Shown here: piece after piece, positions 56,862 to 64,000 of the stretch | Layout of the letters: every line of letters starts with the position of its first letter | Position numbering within the stretch: position 1 is the stretch's first letter | Notes under the pieces: model-generated | The model's input: the letters and a program-made list of their open reading frames with translations, nothing else | The model's database searches: none | What the model was told of the DNA's origin: nothing | Position numbers and translations under genes: made by a program | NCBI RefSeq assembly: GCF_024970185.1 | Contig: NZ_CP103965.1 | Coordinates: forward strand, 5,227,001 to 5,291,000 | Direction: 5' to 3' | Length of the DNA: 64,000 nt | Origin: Pseudomonas sp. N3-W | GTDB lineage: Bacteria > Pseudomonadota > Gammaproteobacteria > Pseudomonadales > Pseudomonadaceae

Positions 56862-58079
56862 TCAGAACAGCTTGCGACCTTTGTTCGCCGCGATGCGCAT
56901 GCGCAGGGCGTTGAGCTTGATGAAGCCTGCCGCGTCGGCCTGGTTGTACGCACCGCCGTCTTCTTCGAAGGTGGCAATGTTGGCGTCGAACAACGACTCA
57001 TCGGACTTGCGACCGGTAACGATCACGTTGCCCTTGTACAGCTTCAGACGCACCACACCGTTCACATGGGCCTGGGACGCATCGATCATCTGTTGCAGCA
57101 TCAGACGCTCAGGGCTCCACCAGTAGCCGGTGTAGATCAGGCTGGCGTATTTAGGCATCAGCTCGTCTTTGAGGTGAGCGACTTCGCGATCCAGGGTAAT
57201 CGATTCGATTGCCCGGTGAGCGCGCAGCATGATGGTGCCGCCTGGGGTTTCGTAGCAGCCACGGGACTTCATGCCCACGTAACGGTTCTCGACGATGTCC
57301 AGACGACCGATGCCGTGTTCGCCACCGATACGGTTCAGGGTCGCCAGCACGGTGGCCGGAGACATTTCGACGCCGTCCAGTGCGACGATGTCGCCGTTGC
57401 GGTAGGTCAGCTCAAGGTATTGTGGTTTGTCGGGCGCGTTCTCCGGGGAGACGGTCCATTTCCACATGTCTTCTTCGTGCTCGGTCCAGGTGTCTTCCAG
57501 CACGCCGCCTTCATAGGAGATGTGCAGCAGGTTGGCATCCATCGAGTACGGGGATTTCTTCTTGCCGTGACGCTCGATCGGGATGTTGTGCTTTTCAGCA
57601 TAATCCATCAGCTTTTCACGCGAGAGCAGGTCCCATTCGCGCCAAGGGGCGATCACTTTTACACCCGGTTTCAAGGCGTAGGCACCCAGTTCGAAACGAA
57701 CCTGGTCGTTGCCCTTGCCGGTAGCACCGTGGGAAATGGCGTCAGCGCCGGTTTCGTTGGCGATTTCGATCAGGCGCTTGGCGATCAACGGACGAGCGAT
57801 GGAAGTACCCAGCAGGTACTCACCTTCATAGACGGTGTTGGCACGGAACATCGGGAACACGAAATCTCGCACGAACTCTTCGCGCAGGTCATCGATGTAG
57901 ATTTCTTTTACGCCCATGGCCTGGGCCTTGGCGCGGGCCGGTTCGACCTCTTCGCCCTGACCCAGGTCAGCGGTGAAGGTCACTACTTCACAGTTATAAG
58001 TATCCTGCAGCCACTTGAGGATCACCGAAGTGTCCAGGCCGCCGGAATACGCCAGAACGACCTTGTTTACGTCCGCCAT
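56862..58079 (-). CDS. argG: Argininosuccinate synthase
   Basis: A 405-aa cytoplasmic enzyme joining citrulline and aspartate with ATP in arginine synthesis. It shows the N-type PP-loop [10 protein letters not shown] (residues about 9-18), [15 protein letters not shown], and the citrulline/aspartate site [15 protein letters not shown]. Standard length. The gene order argG-motY-pyrC-rnt is that of other Pseudomonas. An imperfect hairpin (GGCTGCC/GGCAGCC, about 56811-56839) lies beyond its stop. Confidence 0.97.
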   Translation of the reverse strand: MADVNKVVLAYSGGLDTSVILKWLQDTYNCEVVTFTADLGQGEEVEPARAKAQAMGVKEIYIDDLREEFVRDFVFPMFRANTVYEGEYLLGTSIARPLIAKRLIEIANETGADAISHGATGKGNDQVRFELGAYALKPGVKVIAPWREWDLLSREKLMDYAEKHNIPIERHGKKKSPYSMDANLLHISYEGGVLEDTWTEHEEDMWKWTVSPENAPDKPQYLELTYRNGDIVALDGVEMSPATVLATLNRIGGEHGIGRLDIVENRYVGMKSRGCYETPGGTIMLRAHRAIESITLDREVAHLKDELMPKYASLIYTGYWWSPERLMLQQMIDASQAHVNGVVRLKLYKGNVIVTGRKSDESLFDANIATFEEDGGAYNQADAAGFIKLNALRMRIAANKGRKLF

Positions 58080-58208
58080 GCCATCACTCCACGGGGTTCT
58101 ACGGAAAGCCGAGAAGTCTACCGCTCATAAGAAATAATTTACAGTACCGCGACAGCTAATGACGACGAAGCGACAGATTATGTCGAGCGAACGACGAAGA
58201 CAGCCGGT

Positions 58209-59117
58209 TCAGGAGGTCGCAGCAGCACCCGCAGAAGCGGTGGCCTGAGGCACCGGTTTTTCGGTGGGCGCCACACGTTCAAGGCGTACGGCGACCCGGC
58301 GATTCTTGGCCCGGTTGGCCGCATTGGTGTTTGGCGCCAACGGATAACGCTCACCGTGGAAGCGCATGGTGATCTGCGACTCCTGAATCCCGTTGGCCTT
58401 GAAGAAGTCCATGACCGCCAATGCACGGCGCCGCGACAGTTCACGATTGGTCAGGCGGTTGCCGCTGTTGTCGGAATGGCCATCGAGTTCAATGTGATTG
58501 ACCGTCGGATCAGCCTTGATGAATTCCAGCATGACCTGCAACTTGGCTTTGGCTTGCGGATCCAGCTCAACGCCTTCGCCCGGAAAGCCGATTTGCGATT
58601 GCTTCACTTGCTCGAAATTCTGCGGCAGCAATTTGGCCACGCAGCCCTGGAAGTCGCCAAACGCCTTGTGGAATTTGACGGGTAGCAAGCGGACTTCCGA
58701 GACCCGGCCATCGCCCGTGGCATGGCGAATGACTGGACTGCGTCCGTCCATCAGGCCATTGATCAAGCCTCCGGCCTGTACCTGTGAAGTGTTGAACAGT
58801 ACGTTGCCGCTGCCGATTCGCACCGAGCCCAGATTGATGTCGCCACGCCCCGGCTGCCATGGCGCAGCAGCGGCCAGCAAGGTTGCCGATCCACCGCCGA
58901 TCATCGAGTTATAGGCTTTGAGACGAAAGATCGCCTGCTCACCGGCGCGGCGCACGAACTCACCGGAACCGAAATCGGTAATCGGCTGAGTCAGGCGGCA
59001 CTCGAACTTGTCGCCTTCGACCGTCCATTCGATGCTCTCCAGACGGGTCTGGAAAGTGAGCGCCATCGCAGGAAGGCTGGCAAACACACTGAGCAAGGCT
59101 AAATAACGCTGGCGCAC
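58209..59117 (-). CDS. motY: Flagellar stator-associated protein MotY (OmpA family)
   Basis: A 302-aa exported protein with a signal peptide (hydrophobic core LALLSVFASLPAMAL), an N-terminal MotY-specific domain and a C-terminal OmpA peptidoglycan-binding domain (HIELDGHSDNSG, then LSRRRALAVMDFF, about 195-280). It forms the T ring that holds the sodium- or proton-driven stator in polar flagella. I choose the GTG at 59117, with GGAG seven bases upstream, over the GTG at 59129. Its place next to pyrC matches P. aeruginosa. Confidence 0.9.
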   Translation of the reverse strand: MRQRYLALLSVFASLPAMALTFQTRLESIEWTVEGDKFECRLTQPITDFGSGEFVRRAGEQAIFRLKAYNSMIGGGSATLLAAAAPWQPGRGDINLGSVRIGSGNVLFNTSQVQAGGLINGLMDGRSPVIRHATGDGRVSEVRLLPVKFHKAFGDFQGCVAKLLPQNFEQVKQSQIGFPGEGVELDPQAKAKLQVMLEFIKADPTVNHIELDGHSDNSGNRLTNRELSRRRALAVMDFFKANGIQESQITMRFHGERYPLAPNTNAANRAKNRRVAVRLERVAPTEKPVPQATASAGAAATS

Positions 59118-59274
59118 GAGAGGCTCCACTGGCTTCTACAACAAAAAGACCGACACATACGTTTACGGCATACCTATTGGCTATCGGTACGATCCTGCAA
59201 AACTTGATAGCGAGTGCCTGCAAGAGTCTTTTCCGGTAGCATTCCCTTCAGTTTGACCCGCCTGGAATCCCCTC

Positions 59275-60321
59275 ATGTCCGACCGCCTGACCCTGCTGCG
59301 TCCCGACGACTGGCATATTCATCTTCGCGATGGAGCCGTGTTGACCAATACCGTCGCGGATGTCGCGCGTACCTTTGGTCGCGCCATCATCATGCCCAAC
59401 CTGGTTCCTCCAGTGCGTAACGCCGCTGAAGCCGACGCCTATCGCCAGCGGATCCTCGCTGCACGACCGGCCGGCAGCCGTTTCGAACCACTGATGGTGC
59501 TGTATCTGACCGACCGCACTCAACCCGAAGAAATTCGCGAGGCCAAGGCCAGCGGTTTCGTTCACGCCGCCAAGCTGTACCCGGCCGGCGCGACCACCAA
59601 CTCGGATTCTGGCGTCACCAGCATCGACAAGATCTTCCCTGCGATCGAGGCCATGGCCGAAGTCGGGATGCCCTTGCTGATTCACGGTGAAGTCACCCGT
59701 GGCGATGTCGACGTGTTCGACCGCGAAAAAATCTTCATAGATGAGCATATGCGTCGTGTGGTCGAGCGTTTCCCGACGCTCAAAGTGGTGTTTGAACACA
59801 TCACTACCGCCGATGCCGTGCAGTTCGTCAACGAGGCTGCGGCCAACGTCGGCGCGACCATCACCGCTCATCACCTGCTGTACAACCGCAACCACATGCT
59901 GGTGGGCGGGATTCGGCCGCACTTCTATTGCCTGCCGATCCTCAAGCGCAACACCCACCAGGAAGCCCTGCTCGACGCCGCCACCAGCGGCAGCGCGAAG
60001 TTCTTCCTCGGCACCGACTCGGCGCCTCACGCGCAGCACGCCAAGGAAGCCGCTTGCGGCTGTGCTGGCTGCTACACCGCGTATGCCGCCATCGAGATGT
60101 ATGCCGAAGCGTTCGAGCAACGTAACGCGCTGGACAAGCTCGAAGCATTCGCCAGCCTCAACGGCCCCCGCTTCTACGGCCTGCCGGCGAACACCGACCG
60201 CATCACCCTGGTCCGCGATGAGTGGACCGCCCCTACCAGCCTGCCCTTCGGCGAGCTGACCGTAATCCCGCTGCGCGCCGGTGAAAAACTGCGCTGGCGC
60301 CTGCTGGAGGAACACCCGTGA
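59275..60321 (+). CDS. pyrC: Dihydroorotase (class II)
   Basis: A 348-aa zinc amidohydrolase in pyrimidine synthesis, cyclising carbamoyl aspartate. Metal sites are [10 protein letters not shown], the carboxylated Lys in [24 protein letters not shown] and GTDSAPH. Standard length for class II. The stop overlaps the rnt GTG by four bases. Confidence 0.97.
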   Translation: MSDRLTLLRPDDWHIHLRDGAVLTNTVADVARTFGRAIIMPNLVPPVRNAAEADAYRQRILAARPAGSRFEPLMVLYLTDRTQPEEIREAKASGFVHAAKLYPAGATTNSDSGVTSIDKIFPAIEAMAEVGMPLLIHGEVTRGDVDVFDREKIFIDEHMRRVVERFPTLKVVFEHITTADAVQFVNEAAANVGATITAHHLLYNRNHMLVGGIRPHFYCLPILKRNTHQEALLDAATSGSAKFFLGTDSAPHAQHAKEAACGCAGCYTAYAAIEMYAEAFEQRNALDKLEAFASLNGPRFYGLPANTDRITLVRDEWTAPTSLPFGELTVIPLRAGEKLRWRLLEEHP

Positions 60322-60995
60322 GTGAAGACCATTACGACGACGAACAGGACGGTCATGGCGGCGGAGGCGGTTCCCGTCACCCAATGGCAGCCAGGTTTCG
60401 TGGCTACCTGCCGGTTGTCGTCGACGTAGAAACCGGTGGTTTCAACTCGGCCACCGACGCCCTGCTGGAAATCGCGGCAACCGTGATCGGCATGGACGAA
60501 AAAGGCTTTGTGTTCCCCGAGCACACCTATTTCTTCCGGGTCGAGCCATTTGAAGGCGCCAACATCGAAGCGGCAGCCCTGGAATTTACCGGGATCAAGC
60601 TCGATCACCCACTGCGCATGGCCGTGAGCGAAGAAGCGGCCCTGACCGATATCTTCCGTGGCGTGCGCAAGGCGTTGAAGGCCAATGGCTGCAAGCGGGC
60701 GATTCTGGTCGGGCACAACAGCAGCTTCGACCTGGGCTTCCTCAACGCCGCTGTCGCGCGTCTGGACATGAAGCGCAACCCGTTTCATCCGTTCTCCAGC
60801 TTCGACACTGCAACGCTGGCTGGCCTGGCTTACGGTCAGACCGTATTGGCCAAGGCCTGTCAGGCTGCCGACATCGACTTCGACGGTCGCGAGGCCCACT
60901 CGGCTCGCTACGACACCGAGAAGACCGCTGATCTGTTCTGCGGCATCGTCAATCGCTGGAAACAAATGGGCGGCTGGGAAGACTTCAACGACTGA
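60318..60995 (+). CDS. rnt: Ribonuclease T
   Basis: A 225-aa DEDDh exonuclease trimming 3' ends of tRNA and other stable RNA. Catalytic residues are in [10 protein letters not shown] (Asp, Glu), [11 protein letters not shown] (Asp) and [14 protein letters not shown] (His, Asp). It starts with GTG in a GTGA overlap with pyrC and has a Gly/His/Asp-rich N-terminal leader of about 20 residues. Followed by a bidirectional terminator. Confidence 0.96.
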   Translation: MSEDHYDDEQDGHGGGGGSRHPMAARFRGYLPVVVDVETGGFNSATDALLEIAATVIGMDEKGFVFPEHTYFFRVEPFEGANIEAAALEFTGIKLDHPLRMAVSEEAALTDIFRGVRKALKANGCKRAILVGHNSSFDLGFLNAAVARLDMKRNPFHPFSSFDTATLAGLAYGQTVLAKACQAADIDFDGREAHSARYDTEKTADLFCGIVNRWKQMGGWEDFND

Positions 60996-61023
60996 TTGCA
61001 GTCGTCGCGTTTAACCCGCGCAT

Positions 61024-61057
61024 AAAAAAACCGGCCCCTGGAGGCCGGTTTTTTTTG
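61024..61057. terminator. Bidirectional terminator between rnt and the peroxiredoxin gene
   Basis: AAAAAAACCGGCC-CCTGGA-GGCCGGTTTTTTTT has a 6-bp GC core with A- and T-runs on both sides and serves the two convergent genes. Confidence 0.93.
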
Positions 61058-61072
61058 TGCGTCGAACGTGCC

Positions 61073-61675
61073 TTACAGCGCGGCAGCGTTCTCGGTCAGG
61101 TAAGCCGCAACGCCTGCTGGCGAAGCGTTCATGCCTTTGTCGCCTTTTTTCCAGTTGGCAGGGCAAACTTCGCCGTGCTCTTCGTGGAATTGCAGAGCGT
61201 CAACCAGACGGATCAGCTCTTCCATGTTACGGCCCAGCGGCAGGTCGTTGATGATCTGCGAGCGGACAATGCCTTTGTCGTCGATCAGGAACGCGCCACG
61301 GAAAGCCACGCCGCCTTCGGACTCAACGTCGTAGGCCTTGGCGATTTCGTGCTTCATGTCGGCAGCCATGGTGTAGCGAACCTGGCCGATACCGCCATTG
61401 TTCACCGGGGTGTTGCGCCAGGCGTTGTGGGTGAAGTGCGAGTCGATCGAAACAGCGATCACTTCAACATTGCGTGCCTTGAAGTCCGACATGCGGTTGT
61501 CCAGAGCGATCAGCTCGGACGGGCAAACAAAGGTGAAGTCCAGTGGGTAGAAGAACACCAGGCCGTATTTGCCTTTGATGGCCGAGGACAGGGTGAAGCT
61601 GTCAACGATTTCGCCGTTGCCGAGTACGGCCGGTACGGTGAAGTCCGGGGCTTGCTTGCCTACGAGTACGCTCAT
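61073..61675 (-). CDS. 2-Cys peroxiredoxin (AhpC/Tsa family)
   Basis: A 200-aa thiol peroxidase reducing H2O2 and organic peroxides. The peroxidatic site is DFTFVCPSE (Cys51), and the resolving Cys is in GEVCPANW (Cys171). Pro, Thr and Arg of the active site are present. The C-terminal extension indicates a typical 2-Cys dimer. It is convergent with rnt. The 315-bp gap 61676-61990 to bfd holds its promoter and a Fur-like site, with no other gene. Confidence 0.95.
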   Translation of the reverse strand: MSVLVGKQAPDFTVPAVLGNGEIVDSFTLSSAIKGKYGLVFFYPLDFTFVCPSELIALDNRMSDFKARNVEVIAVSIDSHFTHNAWRNTPVNNGGIGQVRYTMAADMKHEIAKAYDVESEGGVAFRGAFLIDDKGIVRSQIINDLPLGRNMEELIRLVDALQFHEEHGEVCPANWKKGDKGMNASPAGVAAYLTENAAAL

Positions 61676-61924
61676 TGGATCTCTCCTGGTCTATTAACGT
61701 GAAGAACTGGGTTCGCGTCAGCCTGCCACCCTCAGGCGACAGCCCTGTGACACCAACCCCCTTCGCAAGGACCGACCATCATACACGGCGTTTTTGAGCT
61801 GTCCTTAACGGTTTTTCAATAGGCCGCCAAATTTGCTGCCAGGGAATTTACTGGCGCATTGCCCAACCACAAACCGTTCGTCAGTCACGCGCATTTGTCG
61901 CAAAGAGTTTACAGAAACCACTTT

Positions 61925-61943
61925 GACAATCATTCTCGTTAAC
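61925..61943 (+). promoter_or_regulatory. Fur-box-like site upstream of bfd
   Basis: GACAATCATTCTCGTTAAC matches 13 of 19 positions of the Fur consensus. It is 48 bp upstream of the bfd ATG; bfd is iron-repressed in pseudomonads. Confidence 0.65.
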
Positions 61944-61990
61944 ATTAAGATCCACCGCAATTGAGTCACAACCAGCGACGGTTCTCACTT

Positions 61991-62209
61991 ATGTATGTCT
62001 GCCTCTGCACTGGCGTCACCGACGGTCAAATCCGCGAAGCGATCTATGAAGGTTGCTGCAGCTACCGTGAAGTACGTCAGGCCACCGGCGTTGCCAGCCA
62101 ATGCGGTAAATGCGCCTGCCTTGCCAAGGAAGTGGTCCGCGAAACCCTGACCAAATTGCAAACCGCCCAGGCCGCGATTCCTTTTCCCGTAGAATTTACC
62201 GCCGCTTAA
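61991..62209 (+). CDS. bfd: Bacterioferritin-associated ferredoxin
   Basis: A 72-aa [2Fe-2S] protein with Cys4, Cys6, Cys38 and Cys41 in the Bfd arrangement (CLC and CGKC). It docks on bacterioferritin and supplies electrons to release stored iron. The start at 61991 aligns with the family; the frame from 61961 adds an unlikely leader. A Fur-like site and the bacterioferritin gene downstream fit its role. Confidence 0.96.
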   Translation: MYVCLCTGVTDGQIREAIYEGCCSYREVRQATGVASQCGKCACLAKEVVRETLTKLQTAQAAIPFPVEFTAA

Positions 62210-62225
62210 ATAACGCATTTTAAAG

Positions 62226-62251
62226 AACCGGACTTGATGTCCGGTTTTTTT
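62226..62251 (+). terminator. Intrinsic terminator of bfd
   Basis: AACCGGAC-TTGAT-GTCCGGTTTTTTT separates bfd from bfr, so the two are probably transcribed apart, as opposite iron responses would require. Confidence 0.92.
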
Positions 62252-62408
62252 ATGCCCGAAAATCAATTGCTTAGGCGCCAGACGCGGAACTTAGTCATTC
62301 TTATTCGGATTTATTTTCACTTATTATTCAATAACTTAGGTTTGACACTTATAAATACGCGGCTCAAACTCTGCCTTATATACCGCGAATACAGGGCAGG
62401 ACCCCATC

Positions 62409-62882
62409 ATGAAAGGCGACATTACAGTCATCCAGCATCTCAACAAGATCCTTGCCAATGAGCTGGTCGCGATCAATCAATACTTTTTGCATGCGCGCAT
62501 GTACGAAGATTGGGGCCTGAACAAGCTCGGCAAGCACGAGTACAAAGAATCCATCGACGAGATGAAGCACGCCGACAAGCTGATCAAGCGGATTCTGTTC
62601 CTTGAAGGCCTGCCGAACGTCCAGGACCTGGGCAAGCTGCACATCGGCGAACACACCAAGGAAATGCTCGAGTGCGACCTGCGCATCGAACGCACCGGTC
62701 ACGCGGATCTCAAAGTTGCCATCGCGCATTGCGAAACCGTGGGTGACTTCGGCAGCCGCGAGCTGCTTGAGGACATTCTTGAATCCGAAGAAGAACACAT
62801 CGACTGGCTGGAAACCCAATTGGGCCTGATCGATAAAGTCGGTCTTGAGAACTACCTGCAATCGCAGATGGGCGAAGAGTAA
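62409..62882 (+). CDS. bfr: Bacterioferritin (BfrB type)
   Basis: A 157-aa haem-containing iron-storage subunit of a 24-mer shell. Ferroxidase ligands Glu18, Glu51, His54, Glu94, Glu127 and His130 are all present, and the haem-binding Met52 is kept. The opening [15 protein letters not shown] is close to P. aeruginosa BfrB. The upstream region (62300-62400) is AT-rich with a TTGACA at 62342. Confidence 0.96.
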   Translation: MKGDITVIQHLNKILANELVAINQYFLHARMYEDWGLNKLGKHEYKESIDEMKHADKLIKRILFLEGLPNVQDLGKLHIGEHTKEMLECDLRIERTGHADLKVAIAHCETVGDFGSRELLEDILESEEEHIDWLETQLGLIDKVGLENYLQSQMGEE

Positions 62883-62909
62883 TTCATCGCTCGCTAAACT
62901 CGAGGCACT

Positions 62910-62946
62910 AAAAAGCCCCGCCCTCTTTCCAGAGGCGGGGCTTTTT
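62910..62946. terminator. Bidirectional terminator between bfr and grxD
   Basis: AAAAAGCCCCGCC and GGCGGGGCTTTTT flank a loop containing TCTTTCCAGA; A- and T-runs lie on both sides of the stem. Confidence 0.92.
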
Positions 62947-62979
62947 CATATCCGGACTTCAGACCTGCCGAAAACCCGC

Positions 62980-63002
62980 GTGGGAGCGGATTTGCTCCCA
63001 CA
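62980..63002. repeat. Short REP remnant
   Basis: GTGGGAGCGGATTTGCTCCCACA is a single short hairpin with a diverged core, 5 bases from the grxD stop. Confidence 0.75.
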
Positions 63003-63006
63003 TGGA

Positions 63007-63348
63007 TCAGGCTTCGGTCTTGGTCGCAGCCGCCGCTTCAACAGCCGCCTTGATGGTGGTCTGCAGCGAACCGTCAGCGGCCATCTCGGTCATGATGTCG
63101 CTACCGCCGACCAGCTCACCGCCAACCCACAGTTGCGGGAAGGTAGGCCAGTTGGCGTATTTTGGCAGGTTGGCGCGGATTTCCGGGTTCTGCAGGATGT
63201 CCACGTATGCAAACTTTTCGCCACATGCCATCACGGCCTGCGCGGCCTTCGCGGAGAAGCCACACTGCGGGGCATTCGGCGAGCCTTTCATGTAAAGCAG
63301 AATGGTGTTGTTGGCAATCTGCTCTTTAATCGTTTCGATGATATCCAT
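63007..63348 (-). CDS. grxD: Monothiol glutaredoxin Grx4
   Basis: A 113-aa CGFS-type glutaredoxin (Cys29 in QCGFS) that coordinates a [2Fe-2S] cluster with glutathione and hands it on. WPTFPQLWVGGELVGGSDI is the family's glutathione-binding part. The start at 63348 aligns with the family; the frame to 63474 crosses an untranslated leader. An Ala-rich tail of about 10 residues extends beyond the usual end. Confidence 0.95.
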   Translation of the reverse strand: MDIIETIKEQIANNTILLYMKGSPNAPQCGFSAKAAQAVMACGEKFAYVDILQNPEIRANLPKYANWPTFPQLWVGGELVGGSDIMTEMAADGSLQTTIKAAVEAAAATKTEA

Positions 63349-63445
63349 GGAGCACCTCGGCTGAACTTTCCGACTCAGTGGTCGGCACGGTGGCGCATTG
63401 TAACGGAATCCCGAGCGCCCTGCTCGGTCTCCCCGACAGACATGC

Positions 63446-64000
63446 TCAAGCCGCCGCCACCGTGACCGGCACACCGTTCAACGCAGCGTTGCCCGACAAC
63501 TCGTCAAGCTGACACTCATCAGTCAGGTCGTTGGCACTGGAGCCCGGCTGGCTGCTGGCAATCGTCATCTGCACACCCGGTCGCGCATGCCCCCAACCGT
63601 GGGGCAGGCTGACCACGCCTTTCATCATGTCCAGGCTGCCCAGCACTTCAACCTCGATCATGCCCACCCGGGAGCTGACCCGCACTCGCTGCCCGTCGCT
63701 GAGCCCGCGACTGGCCAGATCGTCCGGGTGCATCAGCAATTGATGGCGCGGCTTGCCTTTCACCAGGCGGTGGTAATTGTGCATCCACGAGTTATTGCTG
63801 CGCACATGACGCCGGCCAATCATCAATAACTCATCGACGGCCGGCGCCCGCAGCGCCGCAAAACGCGCCAGGTCGGCAAGGATCGCGGCAGGCGCGGCCT
63901 GCACCTGTTGATCGACCGTCTTCAGGCGTGGCGCCAGGTTCGGCTTGAGCGCGCCGAGGTCGATGCCATGGGGATGATCGAACAACGTCGCCAGTGACAG
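63446..64000 (-). CDS. Molybdopterin oxidoreductase, C-terminal part (cut by window edge)
   Basis: An open frame runs from the right edge to a stop at 63446 (about 184 codons seen). It shows the C-terminal molybdopterin-dinucleotide-binding domain: LLMIGRRHVRSNNSWMHN, QLLMHPDDLASRGL, GQRVRVSSRVG and LPHGWGHARPGVQ. The family includes formate dehydrogenase and nitrate reductase-like enzymes; the specific one cannot be told without the N-terminal part. No in-frame stop occurs up to position 64000, so the gene continues outside. Confidence 0.87.
   Translation of the reverse strand: MSLATLFDHPHGIDLGALKPNLAPRLKTVDQQVQAAPAAILADLARFAALRAPAVDELLMIGRRHVRSNNSWMHNYHRLVKGKPRHQLLMHPDDLASRGLSDGQRVRVSSRVGMIEVEVLGSLDMMKGVVSLPHGWGHARPGVQMTIASSQPGSSANDLTDECQLDELSGNAALNGVPVTVAAA

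Overview
The window is chromosomal DNA from a Pseudomonas of the fluorescens group. Three things support this. Coding is dense and GC-rich. The intergenic gaps are full of the GTGGGAGCGAGCnTGCTCGCGA REP elements typical of that group. Long blocks of gene order match Pseudomonas loci: argP-ACT gene-lysE-sodB-bifA, colRS-methyltransferase-inaA, groESL-fxsA, rsx-nth-PA3496 family, and argG-motY-pyrC-rnt-prx-bfd-bfr-grxD. I see no plasmid, phage, insertion sequence, tRNA, rRNA or CRISPR.

Layout. 1-6400: a 241-bp tandem REP array, an MHS-family dicarboxylate-type transporter behind a good sigma-54 promoter, a four-repeat membrane protein, a small secreted repeat protein, a flavin reductase-like protein, a small ABM monooxygenase and an AraC regulator. 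6598-15060: a six-gene minus-strand cluster pairing a ThDP-dependent 2-oxoacid decarboxylase (5-guanidino-2-oxopentanoate decarboxylase type) and an aldehyde dehydrogenase with a complete PotABCD-like ABC importer; a LysR gene diverges from it. 15179-23663: an NAD(P)-binding protein, an MBL-fold protein with altered metal ligands and a divergent LysR gene, a 58-aa membrane protein under a strong palindrome, pobR/pobA, an EmrB-type exporter, a four-copy 133-bp REP array and a coiled-coil membrane protein.

23771-35349: an epimerase, argP with the ACT gene and lysE, sodB, the c-di-GMP phosphodiesterase bifA, and a four-gene periplasmic module (imelysin, dihaem oxidoreductase, second imelysin, DUF1513) behind a Fur-like palindrome. 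35459-41360: the ColRS two-component system with an envelope methyltransferase, an InaA-type kinase and a small secreted protein, then a divergent LTA-synthase-like sulfatase. 41603-49659: groEL/groES behind a heat-shock promoter, fxsA, a HugZ-like protein, an SDR, mrp and metG.

49869-54761: an Rsx/Rnf electron-transport operon followed by nth. It contains A, B, D, G and E but no rsxC. Its RsxB lacks the usual N-terminal membrane anchor and carries a long C-terminal tail with three related repeats resembling the RnfC tail. 54843-56706: an orphan NarL-type regulator and an AT-rich patch with an unrecognised two-helix membrane protein. 56862-64000: argG, motY, pyrC-rnt, a 2-Cys peroxiredoxin, bfd behind a Fur-like site, bacterioferritin, grxD, and the end of a molybdopterin oxidoreductase cut by the window edge.

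The main candidates for something undescribed are the RsxC-less Rsx operon, the oxoacid decarboxylase/importer operon, and the imelysin/dihaem module.
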